Shown: positions 7,714 to 15,935, counted from the first letter of the stretch. The stretch: 39,389 nt of DNA from a candidate division WOR-3 bacterium (GCA_016926475.1 JAFGON010000050.1:1-39389); one strand, 5' to 3'. Numbers and translations are program-made. Notes: a model not told the origin generated them from the letters alone.

Positions 7714-8592
7714 ATGCTGTTTGTAAACTTCTTAAAACATTTGGTTATAACCACTATATTCACAACAATCTGGCAGATTGTAAACATATTCGGCATATTT
7801 CTCTTGTTCGGACTCGTCTTGTATCTTTTGGCAAAATGGACTGAAAACTGCGCGAGATATTCCCATACGATACTTTTACATATTTTTGTCACAGGCTGGA
7901 TAGGGATACCTGTCCATGAAATCGGTCATGCGGTTTTCGCTTTGCTTTTCGGACACAAAATATTGGAGATAAAACTTTTTTCGCCGGATTTTATGACCGG
8001 AACCATGGGCTATGTCAGGCACTCATGGAACAGGAAAAATATATACCATAGAATCGGCAATTTCTTCATCGGAGCGGGTCCCATAATTTTGGGAGGTGCA
8101 CTCATAGCTGGTCTGGCTTTTTTACTCTTGCCTCACGCCAGACAATCATTTTATCCGTCGTTTTGGGTGCAGATGAATTTTACAGATATCCCAATCTTCT
8201 TAGTTCAGATGAAAATCGTCGGTTTGACAGGTCTCGATCTCGTGAAATCAATCTTTTTGAATACGAATTATTCCCGTTTCGCTTTCTGGGTTTTTTTATA
8301 TCTTACGCTCTGCATAAGTTCTCACATGGAACTCAGCCCTTCTGACTTGAAAACTATGATCGATGGTTTTTTTGTCATTGTATTGATAATGCTCATCGTA
8401 AATCTTGTAATAGTCGTATTTGGTTTTAACGTAGACAAGTATGTTTATATGATGACCCAGCACAATGGAATTATTGCCGGGATTTTCTTTTTAGCGGTAA
8501 TAATTTCATTATGCAATTTTATTTTTACATTCATTATGACTTCAATATTCTCTATGATGTTTTTCAAAAAGGTTTTCAACCCTTTTATCTGA
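7714..8592 (+). CDS. M50-like zinc metalloprotease-type integral membrane protein
   Basis: This is a 292-residue, very hydrophobic protein with about six membrane segments. The second segment contains IPVHEIGHAVFALLFGH, with H68, E69 and H72 forming an HExxH zinc-site motif of the M50 (site-2 protease/SpoIVFB) type. A later GPIILGGALIAGL segment and a CISSHMELSPSDLKTMIDGF stretch before a further membrane helix are shared with uncharacterised M50-like membrane proteins as I recall them. An LDG/NPDG second zinc motif is not evident, so protease activity is uncertain. I chose the ATG at 7714; TTG codons at 7693 and 7651 extend the frame. The strong GGGAGGGG at 7672-7679 is better placed for a tiny ORF at 7682 than for this start. 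The gene is divergent from the thi operon. Confidence 0.65.
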   Translation: MLFVNFLKHLVITTIFTTIWQIVNIFGIFLLFGLVLYLLAKWTENCARYSHTILLHIFVTGWIGIPVHEIGHAVFALLFGHKILEIKLFSPDFMTGTMGYVRHSWNRKNIYHRIGNFFIGAGPIILGGALIAGLAFLLLPHARQSFYPSFWVQMNFTDIPIFLVQMKIVGLTGLDLVKSIFLNTNYSRFAFWVFLYLTLCISSHMELSPSDLKTMIDGFFVIVLIMLIVNLVIVVFGFNVDKYVYMMTQHNGIIAGIFFLAVIISLCNFIFTFIMTSIFSMMFFKKVFNPFI

Positions 8593-8694
8593 ATAGCTCG
8601 TTTTTTTGGGGGTGGTTTTTTTAAGAAATTGCACCGTTTATAAATGTCCTGTTATTTAAGGGTATAAAAAATACAAAAACACACTTTCAAAGTA

Positions 8695-8772
8695 TGGCGG
8701 GGTAGACGGGACTCGAACCCGCGACCTCTGGCTTGACAGGCCAGTGTGCTAACCAAACTGCACCACTACCCC
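8695..8772 (-). tRNA. tRNA-Asp (anticodon GTC), CCA encoded
   Basis: The minus strand folds as a complete tRNA: acceptor GGGGTAG pairing with CTACCCC, D-arm GTGC/GCAC with a 10-base loop containing GG, anticodon arm CTGGC/GCCAG with loop CTGTCAA (anticodon GTC), five-base variable region, T-arm GCGGG/CCCGT with TTCGAGT, discriminator G (8698), and genomic CCA at 8695-8697. The body is 75 bases without CCA. All arms pair, so it is expected to be functional. It has its own near-consensus promoter just upstream. Confidence 0.97.
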
Positions 8773-8790
8773 TTCTTTTAAATATAAAAA

Positions 8791-8818
8791 ATTATAAATA
8801 ATAGAAAGTTAAAGTCAA
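8791..8818 (-). promoter_or_regulatory. Promoter of tRNA-Asp
   Basis: On the minus strand TTGACT (8813-8818) is followed after 16 bases by a perfect TATAAT (8791-8796). The tRNA 5' end is at 8772, so the predicted start leaves a leader of roughly a dozen bases. The rest of the 8593-8974 gap is AT-rich with no further gene visible. Confidence 0.7.
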
Positions 8819-8974
8819 GCATTTTGATTGTTATAATAAAAGATTCAGCACTCAAATTTTAGTATCTCGTATTGAAAATTGATTTAATTTTAATAATTTC
8901 ATCCAATATACTTTTTTCATTATTTTTTTCTTAAAGTGTTGTAATATTAAATAACTATAAGTAAGGAGAAAGAT

Positions 8975-11152
8975 GTGAAATCAGCTTTTTTCTCTTATGT
9001 GATATTTTTATGTCCCTTCTTTATAAATTCCACCTTAAAAGCCGAAACTCAGACTTCTCCGAATGTCGAGTTTATAGGAAATTGGCCTTTTGGAATATCC
9101 CAGGCAGCAACAATAGATCCCGTAAGGGATGTTATTTTTTGCGGGTCAGGCGGGGGAGTTTATATTCTCGATATTTCTGATCCGTCAAACCCCCAAAAAA
9201 TTTCAGAAGCTATACACACGAGAGGATTTGTCAATGATCTATATTATAATTCTTCAACTCAGAAATTGATGATAGCAGCAGGGGAGACAGGACTTGAAAT
9301 TTGGGATGTGAGCGATTTGACCGATCCTGTTAAATGGAGCTTTTGTGAAACTCCCGGACAAGCATACGGAGTCACTTCAGACGGAAATTACGCTTATATT
9401 GCAGATGAATTATATGGACTCAGAGTGATTAATATCGAAAATCAAAACAGCGCCTACGAAGTTGGTCATTGTGAAACTCCCGGTTTGGCCTATGGTATAT
9501 ATATGAGCGGGAATTATGTTTATATCGCCGATTTTATGCAAGGCTTAAGGGTGATAGACATAAACGATCCAAACAATCCTTTCGAAGTGGGATATTGCAC
9601 TTCTCCATGTTCAGCACAAGATGTCGATGTCAAACAAAATTACGCTTTTGTCGCCGATCAAAACGAAGGCATTAAAATCATCGACATAAGTTCGCCGTCA
9701 AATCCATTTGAAGTTGGATGGTTAGACACGCCGGGACAAGCAAATGGTTTGTCAGTGGAAGGAAATACAGCATATGTTGCCGACGGAGATTCAGGTATTG
9801 TGATAATTGATGTTACATCTCCTTCAAACCCTATTGAAATCGGATCTTATGATACACCTGGTTCTGCGTACGAGATTGGAGTCAAAGCTGAATATGCTTT
9901 TGTATCCGACAATCAAGAGGGCATGAGAGTGTTAAATATCGAAAACTTATTTTTGCCTTATGAAGCTGGGTACTTCAGTACTCCAGGTCTGGTCAAAGAT
10001 ATAGAGATCATATCTAATTACGCGGTTTTAGCCTGCGGCAATTCAGGGATTAGAATTATAGATATAAGCTCCTTAGTTTTTCCTGTTGAAATAGGTCAAT
10101 GTCAAACGCCTGGTGACGCCTTGAAAGTTAGCATTGCAGGAGATTTTGCTTTTGTAGCCGATGGAGATTCAGGTTTACGGATAATCAATTTAAGTTCGCC
10201 TTCTAATCCTTATGAAGTAGGGCACTATGACACTCCGGGATATGTCAATGATGTGGTTTTTACTAACGGTTTGCCCTATGCTTTTGTAGCTGATGGTTCT
10301 GGTGGTCTGAGGATCATAGATGTCAGTTCTGTTTCTTCTCCTTATGAAATTAGTTCCTGCAACACCCATGGAACAGCGTATAGCATACTAATATACGATG
10401 TTTATATTGCTTATGTTGCAGCTGGTGAATCAGGTGTAAGCGTAATTGATATCAGCAATATTTTAGACCCTGATTTTGTTTATCAATGCAATACGCCGGG
10501 GAGTGCATATGATTTATTGTTTGATCAAGGTTATATAATCGTCGCCGACGGTGACTCAGGGTTAAGTGTCATAAGTAAAAATAATGCATACATACCTCAA
10601 TTTGTTGGCAGCTATTACGACGGGGAAAGAGTGTTAGATTTGGGAACACCCGTTGGCGATGATGTGTTATTTTGTGCCCTTGATACAGCTGGTGTTAAGG
10701 TCTACAGTTTTTGTCCACCTGGGGCATTGTTTTTTTGGGAAGGTGATTTCAACACTCCCGGTTTGGCATACAGCGTAAAAGGTTGGGGCAGTCTGTTGAT
10801 TGCCGATGGAAAGTGCGGGCTTCAAATTTGTTATTGGCATCCGCTTGGAGTGGAAGAGCGGTCAATTACGGTTGAACCAGGAATAAATTTCGGTTTTCAA
10901 CAGGATGTAATGTCTGGAGAAAATCATTTCTTTTTTTCAATCCCGACATCAATTGAAATTATCATTGAAATTTTTGATATATCCGGCAGATCTGTGAAGA
11001 CAATGTTACTCGGGAAAATATCTCCAGGGGAATATCACATCACGTGGACAGGTTATAGCGATATGAATGAAAAACTGAAATCCGGGACTTTCTTTTACAG
11101 ATTTTCAGCTGGTAATTTCGTAAGATCCGGAAAGATATTAGTTTTAAGATAA
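8975..11152 (+). CDS. Secreted LVIVD-repeat beta-propeller protein with FlgD/type IX-like C-terminal domain
   Basis: This is a 725-residue exported protein of unknown function. A signal peptide spans about 1-23 (hydrophobic FFSYVIFLCPFFINSTL, then KAETQ). Residues about 60-620 are a tandem array of ~42-44-residue LVIVD repeats, with units such as GLRVIDINDPNNPFEVG and recurrent TPGxAY and YVADG segments; about twelve are clear and one or two more are degenerate. LVIVD repeats form beta-propeller blades. The last ~75 residues (IEIFDISGRSVKTMLLG, SPGEYHITWTGYS, LKSGTFFYRFSAG, RSGKILVLR) match the FlgD-Ig/type IX-sorting-like tails of FCB-group secreted proteins. The start is GTG with AAGGAG seven bases upstream. 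It stands alone, converging on hemW, and probably acts at the cell surface. Confidence 0.82.
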   Translation: MKSAFFSYVIFLCPFFINSTLKAETQTSPNVEFIGNWPFGISQAATIDPVRDVIFCGSGGGVYILDISDPSNPQKISEAIHTRGFVNDLYYNSSTQKLMIAAGETGLEIWDVSDLTDPVKWSFCETPGQAYGVTSDGNYAYIADELYGLRVINIENQNSAYEVGHCETPGLAYGIYMSGNYVYIADFMQGLRVIDINDPNNPFEVGYCTSPCSAQDVDVKQNYAFVADQNEGIKIIDISSPSNPFEVGWLDTPGQANGLSVEGNTAYVADGDSGIVIIDVTSPSNPIEIGSYDTPGSAYEIGVKAEYAFVSDNQEGMRVLNIENLFLPYEAGYFSTPGLVKDIEIISNYAVLACGNSGIRIIDISSLVFPVEIGQCQTPGDALKVSIAGDFAFVADGDSGLRIINLSSPSNPYEVGHYDTPGYVNDVVFTNGLPYAFVADGSGGLRIIDVSSVSSPYEISSCNTHGTAYSILIYDVYIAYVAAGESGVSVIDISNILDPDFVYQCNTPGSAYDLLFDQGYIIVADGDSGLSVISKNNAYIPQFVGSYYDGERVLDLGTPVGDDVLFCALDTAGVKVYSFCPPGALFFWEGDFNTPGLAYSVKGWGSLLIADGKCGLQICYWHPLGVEERSITVEPGINFGFQQDVMSGENHFFFSIPTSIEIIIEIFDISGRSVKTMLLGKISPGEYHITWTGYSDMNEKLKSGTFFYRFSAGNFVRSGKILVLR
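9150..10840 (+). repeat. Coding tandem array of LVIVD propeller repeats
   Basis: About 13 units of 42-44 codons repeat the pattern [Y/F]VADxxxGLRIIDISSPSNPxEVGxxxTPGxAY. The DNA is diverged between units, so this is an ancient protein-level array and not a recent satellite. Unit boundaries are approximate. Confidence 0.8.
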
Positions 11153-11184
11153 AGTTGGATTACCTGTTTAAGATAATAGAAATT

Positions 11185-12339
11185 TCAAACCATTGGTGAC
11201 AGTGCGGCGGTTATCTCATCCGTCAGAGGGATACCGTCTTCAGTTATGTAGCATCGGGTTTTTGAGAATTTCAGATATCCTTCATGTATGAAAGAAGATA
11301 TTTTCTCAAAATCCAATTTTTGAAACAGACCCTTTCGGATCCCGACTTTTGTCCTCAATCCAGTCATTAGTATTTCAAGCATCCTGTCTTCTTCGGAGAT
11401 TTCCTCCTCATCTTTTGATATTTCACCCTTTGAATATGAGAAAAGATCCGATGAGTTTCTCCATCTTTTGAGCCCTACCCTTGAGACCGAACCGGGACCA
11501 AAGCCAATATAGTCTTTGCCCTCCCAAATATGTGAGTTGTGGACACTGCGAAAGATAAAATCTTTTCTGAAATTACTCGTCTCATATCTTTCATATCCGG
11601 CATCCTGCAGTGTTTCACCCACGAGTTTGAAAAGGGAAAGAGATTTTTTTTCATCCGGCAATTTCAACTCACCACTTTGAGTTTTTTTGTAAAAAAGGCA
11701 GTCCTTTTCTATGGTTAGCATATAGGCTGAAATGTGATCTGATTCAAGAGAAAGTATCATTTTCAGATCTTTTGCTAAAGACTTCTCATCTTCACCGGGA
11801 ACTCCGAAAATGAAATCCACCGAGACAGATTTTGCCCTCGAACTTCTGAGGATTTTATATGATTCGAACCCTTTTTTAGAGTCGTGGATTCTGCCGAGAA
11901 ATTTCAGTTTTTTGTCGTTCAGACTCTGGACTCCGAGAGATAACCTCGTCACGCTTTCTGCTGTCAAAAATCTTATATAGTCTTCATCTACAAGTTCCGG
12001 GTTTAGCTCCAGAGCGAATTCCTGAGCAGGGTTGGTAAGACAAGCTTTTTCGAGTTCTGAAAAGAATTTTATGGCGTTTTTACCTCGGAGTATGTTTGGA
12101 GTTCCGCCTCCTACATGCAGTGTCCTTGGTCTGGAAGCGGGTTTGAAACGGGAAAGTTCTTCGTGAAAACCTGAAAGGTATTGAGAAATTCTGTTGTCCG
12201 TGGAGGGAAAAGATGTAAAATTGCAATAAGGGCATTTTTTAACGCACAGTGGGACATGGACATAAAAGTCCGTCACAAAACTTTTCAGACAGGGGTCAAA
12301 ATGAGTTTTTTTATAGTTTTCGGAATTATTTTTATTCAT
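11185..12339 (-). CDS. hemW: HemW-like radical SAM protein (coproporphyrinogen III oxidase family)
   Basis: This 384-residue radical SAM enzyme has YVHVPLCVKKCPYCNF, with C32, C36 and C39 binding the [4Fe-4S] cluster. The residue after CPYCN is Phe and not the fourth Cys of HemN, which marks the HemW branch. Also present are LHVGGGTPNIL, LELNPELVDEDY, RLSLGVQSLNDKKLKFLGRIH, SVDFIFGVPGEDEKSL, HISAYMLTIE, YERYETSNF and GFGPGSVSR, in the family order. HemW binds heme and acts as a heme chaperone rather than as a coproporphyrinogen oxidase in studied bacteria. The ATG start lacks a strong ribosome binding site; a GTG at 12276 (V22) is a possible alternative. Its 5' end is head-to-head with the next gene. 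Confidence 0.88.
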   Translation of the reverse strand: MNKNNSENYKKTHFDPCLKSFVTDFYVHVPLCVKKCPYCNFTSFPSTDNRISQYLSGFHEELSRFKPASRPRTLHVGGGTPNILRGKNAIKFFSELEKACLTNPAQEFALELNPELVDEDYIRFLTAESVTRLSLGVQSLNDKKLKFLGRIHDSKKGFESYKILRSSRAKSVSVDFIFGVPGEDEKSLAKDLKMILSLESDHISAYMLTIEKDCLFYKKTQSGELKLPDEKKSLSLFKLVGETLQDAGYERYETSNFRKDFIFRSVHNSHIWEGKDYIGFGPGSVSRVGLKRWRNSSDLFSYSKGEISKDEEEISEEDRMLEILMTGLRTKVGIRKGLFQKLDFEKISSFIHEGYLKFSKTRCYITEDGIPLTDEITAALSPMV

Positions 12340-12957
12340 TGTCCCGTGCTCGAAGAAATTTTATCACGATATGGCCGGATTGAAAACAACCCGACAAAAA
12401 TCACTGAAATTGAACTCTGGAACGATGTAATATATCTTTGCAATAACAGCGAAATAGCACGAGACATTTTTTGTATTTTATCCGACACGACAAGGAGGAG
12501 CAGAGCAGGTATGCCGGTTTGCTCCCACCTTTCATGGGCTATTTCAGACGCGGAAACAATTCTCACGCAACAGAGAATAGGCGCATGGCTTGGAGATCTG
12601 TATCCTTATAAAAGAGGAGGGCTTGCTCATCTGGAATTACTGCCCTCTTGCTACGACACGGTGTCGGGAGTTCCAGACGGGTTTTCGTACATATGCGGTT
12701 CAAGATGGGCGGAATTTTATCCTTTTCTCGATTCAGTAGGAGTGCTGTGGCTGGAAAATCTCAATGGGTCTTTGACTGTGAACGATATCTGCAGAACATC
12801 TGGCGTCAGCAGAGGGGAGTTGTCCCTTTTTTTGCTCGGCCTTGCCAGAGTTGACGCTGTCAGGTTCAGTGAGAATCCTTTAGATGTAGATGTCTGTCCT
12901 TTGCCCGACAAAACAGGTAAAATGGAAGGCATAATGTATTTTTTTATTGGAGAATAA
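12301..12957 (+). CDS. Hypothetical protein with possible C-terminal winged-helix-like segment
   Basis: I do not recognise this protein. From the ATG at 12301 it has 218 residues. The first fifteen are hydrophobic but overlap, on the opposite strand, the hemW 5' end, so a GTG start at 12346 is equally possible. The body contains several Cys (CNNSE, DIFC, PVCSH, PSCYD, YICGS, DICRT, DVCPL) without a clear metal pattern. The segment NGSLTVNDICRTSGVSRGELSLFLLGLARVDAVRFS near 160-195 reads like the helix-turn-helix and wing of a winged-helix domain as seen in PqqD-like or MarR-like C-termini. The stop TAA abuts the ATG of the C45-like hydrolase, and its GGAG serves that gene, so the two are translated together. 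Confidence 0.6.
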   Translation: MSFFIVFGIIFIHCPVLEEILSRYGRIENNPTKITEIELWNDVIYLCNNSEIARDIFCILSDTTRRSRAGMPVCSHLSWAISDAETILTQQRIGAWLGDLYPYKRGGLAHLELLPSCYDTVSGVPDGFSYICGSRWAEFYPFLDSVGVLWLENLNGSLTVNDICRTSGVSRGELSLFLLGLARVDAVRFSENPLDVDVCPLPDKTGKMEGIMYFFIGE

Positions 12958-14475
12958 ATGAAGAAGACTTTTTTGTTGCTGACTCTGTGGGTTTTATCTG
13001 CAGGAGTTATTTTTTGTCAGAATGTCAACGGAGACACCACCAGGGTGGACAGAAACATGCTCGTCCTTCGGATCTGGGGGACGCATCAAGAGAGAGGGTT
13101 CGCGTATGGTTACCTTCTTGCACCGAGAATAGGGGATGTGTTTGAGAACTATGTTTTAAGTTATATTTTTTACAACAACGCGTCACTATATGAATCTGCA
13201 AGATCTTTTTATGTAGGCAATTTCTCGGTTTCTCAGGATTATCTCGCCGAGGCAGGGGCTATGATCGATGGTGTTGTGGCAGCCGGTGAGAGCACCTGGT
13301 GCGCTGTTCTGAACAGAGATCTTGATTCGATGGATATTTTGATGGCCAGCGCTATGGATGAGATTGTCGAGGCATTGGAATGCTCCAGCCTTTCTAGCTG
13401 GGGTCCTATGACTCAAAATGACACTATTCTAAACGGATCACTAGTAATAACGAGGATGATGGACTGGACTTCGAATTCGACTCTCAAGGACAACCACCTG
13501 ATTATCGTCAGCATCCCTTCAGAATCCGACGAACAGCCCTGGGTATCGGTCGCCTACTCGGGTTTTATAGCGGCTCTTTCAGCTGTCAACGACAGCGGCT
13601 TGACCTCTTTTAAAAATATGGGAAACTCGCCCGACCACCCCAACCCGACAGACCTCTATCCAGCCTTGATAGCTTCGAGAGACGCTGTCGAGAGCAGAGA
13701 CTTGAATAGCGACGGCAAATGCGATGTCTTCGACGCGGTGAGCGCTTTTAGCTCACACAGATTTTATTGTTCTTCGATAATTCAGGCGACATGCAGTAGA
13801 AACGATACTTTCGCCGCCATAGCGATAGAGTGCGACAACCAGCACGGGGACACTTTCAGAGTCTATTCCCATGATGGGAGTATTCCGCTTTACAATGTCG
13901 TCTGCACAAATCATTTCAGAGCGTTGCAAACTCCCGTGTATTGTTATAGGTATAACAACATAACCGATTCCATCAGGGCAGATTCTTCTGTGACACCTGA
14001 GAGAAGTTGGAAAATTATGTCGGGGGGCGCAGGGGTTTCGAGCAACAATCAGATGATTCAGTGGATCGGCCAGACGAGGACTCTGAAAATCTCTGCGGCT
14101 ACTTCTGATTCGCCGGCATATTTGAGAACACCCGTATCTTTGAACATTGATTCTCTATTCAATGAAACTTTTGTCGAAGAACCCGTTGATAGAGAGGTGG
14201 ATTTTCCCAGGGATTTAAAAGTAAATTTTTATCTGAATCCGCCTTACTTTGAAATACACTATCAAGGTCAGGACCTCGCCAGCTTGGCGTACTCCCTTTT
14301 TGATGCCTCGGGAAGAGTTTTCATTGCAAGAAAGCATTTGGAAGATGGGTTTTCAGGGAGAATAAGTCTATCCGATATGCCTCCTGGAGTTTATTTTCTG
14401 AATATTGAAGGCGAAAGGATTGGCTTTTCAGGTCAAATTTTCCTCATGACCAAAAAAATATTTTCGTTTCGATAA
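12958..14475 (+). CDS. Secreted C45-like Ntn hydrolase with C-terminal sorting-type domain
   Basis: This 505-residue exported protein has a signal peptide at about 1-20 (FLLLTLWVLSAGVIFCQ). The core resembles the C45/acyl-CoA:6-aminopenicillanate acyltransferase-like Ntn hydrolases: GTHQERGFAYGYLLAPRI at the N-terminus; a likely nucleophile C142 in ALECSSLSSWG, followed by LNGSLVITRMMDW (usually the G..l..RN.Dw motif); and VVCTNHFRAL, the family TNHF signature, near 320. Family members are self-processed amidases or acyltransferases; the substrate here is unknown. Residues about 425-505 (YSLFDASGRVFIARKHL, LSDMPPGVYFLNIEGE, IFLMTKK) form a type IX-like tail, so the protein is probably displayed or released outside the cell. 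Its ATG directly follows the upstream stop. Confidence 0.72.
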   Translation: MKKTFLLLTLWVLSAGVIFCQNVNGDTTRVDRNMLVLRIWGTHQERGFAYGYLLAPRIGDVFENYVLSYIFYNNASLYESARSFYVGNFSVSQDYLAEAGAMIDGVVAAGESTWCAVLNRDLDSMDILMASAMDEIVEALECSSLSSWGPMTQNDTILNGSLVITRMMDWTSNSTLKDNHLIIVSIPSESDEQPWVSVAYSGFIAALSAVNDSGLTSFKNMGNSPDHPNPTDLYPALIASRDAVESRDLNSDGKCDVFDAVSAFSSHRFYCSSIIQATCSRNDTFAAIAIECDNQHGDTFRVYSHDGSIPLYNVVCTNHFRALQTPVYCYRYNNITDSIRADSSVTPERSWKIMSGGAGVSSNNQMIQWIGQTRTLKISAATSDSPAYLRTPVSLNIDSLFNETFVEEPVDREVDFPRDLKVNFYLNPPYFEIHYQGQDLASLAYSLFDASGRVFIARKHLEDGFSGRISLSDMPPGVYFLNIEGERIGFSGQIFLMTKKIFSFR

Positions 14476-14542
14476 AAAGTGTACAAAAGAGGAATTTTAA
14501 TCAGTCCAGAGAGCATATTGTAAAATTTCAATCAAAACCTGG

Positions 14543-15829
14543 TCAAAAAGAACGCATTGTCCTGAAGCCAATGAGTTCTATCGCCATCATCGGTATGTTT
14601 TTGCCTCTTGCCGAGCATCTGAGGTACCTGAAATCATGTCCGAACGATCCGCCTCTCATAGATCGGAATTCTCCGGACTCTGATCCTCTGGGGTTGTAGT
14701 TGCTGCCCACAGGGGGGTAATCTGAATAGTAGTTGGAACACCACTGCCAGACATTTCCCGCCATATCGTACAGGCCGAAATTGTTTGAGCTGAAGGCAGT
14801 TACCGGCGACGTCCTCATGTAGCCGTCTTTTGCCATGTGTGAGAAAACCGCTTTGAAATCTCCCCCTTCCATATCTTGAATGTATTCACCCACTGTAGAG
14901 TATCCGGCGTGGTTGGCTTTGGCTTCAACCTTTTCGATGCCGGGGGATCCATCTCCCCAGGGATAAGAGACGACACTCCCCCCTTGAGAGGCGTATTCGA
15001 ATTCAAATTCCGTCGGGAGTCTGTAACCGTTCGTGTAAAGACATTGCCATGTCAATGTGTCGTATTGAACTTCTAATCCTTCGCGGGTTGAAAGCCAGTT
15101 GCAATAACGGGCTGCGTCAAACCAAGTCACTTGAGTGACTGGATGGTCAGGAATGCTGTCTAAGGCGCTGGGGCCGTCTGGACCCTGTGGGTTTCTCCAT
15201 GTGCCCCCATCGTGTTGATAACCGGTTGTGTCCGTATAAAATCCGAGGGTTGTGTCCCTTTCGGCATCGGTTGTATACCCTGTCTCCTGAACAAAAACGG
15301 CGAAATCCCTGTTTGTCACGGGAGTCGTCTTCATGAAAAAACTGTCAATTTTTACCCTGAAGGTAGGTTTTTCGTCGTCAAAAATGGGTCTTGTTGAACC
15401 GATCCTTGAAATTCCTTCAGGTATGAAACTGTAACCTTCAGGGACAATTCTCGGTTTATCTTCGATCAGCGGCGTCTGAGGTGGCTTTTTGAAATATTTG
15501 TTTGAAAAGAAAATTGCCGCCACTGTCAGGACTGCAAAAAACATAAATATGAAAATTAGGGTCGGTTTGAGTTTTGATCTAAGCTCAGTTTCTTCATAAT
15601 CGTATGGGTAGGGGGCTTCCTTTTTTACGTGGGGTGGGTCTTTGGGAGGTGAAGGTATGTTGTGGGATTTAACATCTGAAAATTCTTTTTTGGCTTTAAT
15701 TGGAGGCGGAGGTGGCGGTAGATCTTTTGGAGGGGGAGGAGTATTTTGGGGTAATTTTAGTCCGCAATTCGGACAGACCTTGTCATCTTTGCTTATTGGA
15801 AAAAAACAGTTTGGGCAATTATTTTGCAT
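14543..15829 (-). CDS. Zinc-ribbon, membrane-anchored FGE-sulfatase (SUMF1) domain protein
   Basis: This 428-residue protein has three parts. Residues 1-25 form a zinc ribbon (C5, C8, C19, C22). A proline-rich, charged linker (28-85, including runs of four to six Pro) leads to one membrane helix at about 90-109. An FGE-sulfatase domain fills 125-428: FIPEGISRIGS, KTTPVTNRDFAVFVQETGY, HPVTQVTWFDAARYCNWLS, YRLPTEFEFEYASQGG, GNVWQWCSNYY, MRGGSFGHDFRYLRCSARG and IGFRTMRSF. The paired active-site cysteines of true formylglycine-generating enzymes in the GG-S-x-x-C-x-x-x-x-C region are absent (GHDFRYLRC keeps only one), so sulfatase activation is unlikely. With the ribbon in the cytoplasm the FGE domain would face the periplasm. 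AAGGAGAAAAGG precedes the ATG. Confidence 0.85.
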   Translation of the reverse strand: MQNNCPNCFFPISKDDKVCPNCGLKLPQNTPPPPKDLPPPPPPIKAKKEFSDVKSHNIPSPPKDPPHVKKEAPYPYDYEETELRSKLKPTLIFIFMFFAVLTVAAIFFSNKYFKKPPQTPLIEDKPRIVPEGYSFIPEGISRIGSTRPIFDDEKPTFRVKIDSFFMKTTPVTNRDFAVFVQETGYTTDAERDTTLGFYTDTTGYQHDGGTWRNPQGPDGPSALDSIPDHPVTQVTWFDAARYCNWLSTREGLEVQYDTLTWQCLYTNGYRLPTEFEFEYASQGGSVVSYPWGDGSPGIEKVEAKANHAGYSTVGEYIQDMEGGDFKAVFSHMAKDGYMRTSPVTAFSSNNFGLYDMAGNVWQWCSNYYSDYPPVGSNYNPRGSESGEFRSMRGGSFGHDFRYLRCSARGKNIPMMAIELIGFRTMRSF

Positions 15830-15935
15830 CCTTTTCTCCTTTCTCAGAGGGAATTATAGATTAAAATAGATGAAAAATAAATATATTTGGGGTTGTTATA
15901 CCTGTAAAATTATATATCTTTAAAAAGGAGTGTTT

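Noticed and set aside
15642-15869. Apparent glycine-rich small protein on the plus strand
   Set aside because: The Gly runs are the reverse complement of the Pro-rich linker codons of the FGE-domain gene on the minus strand.
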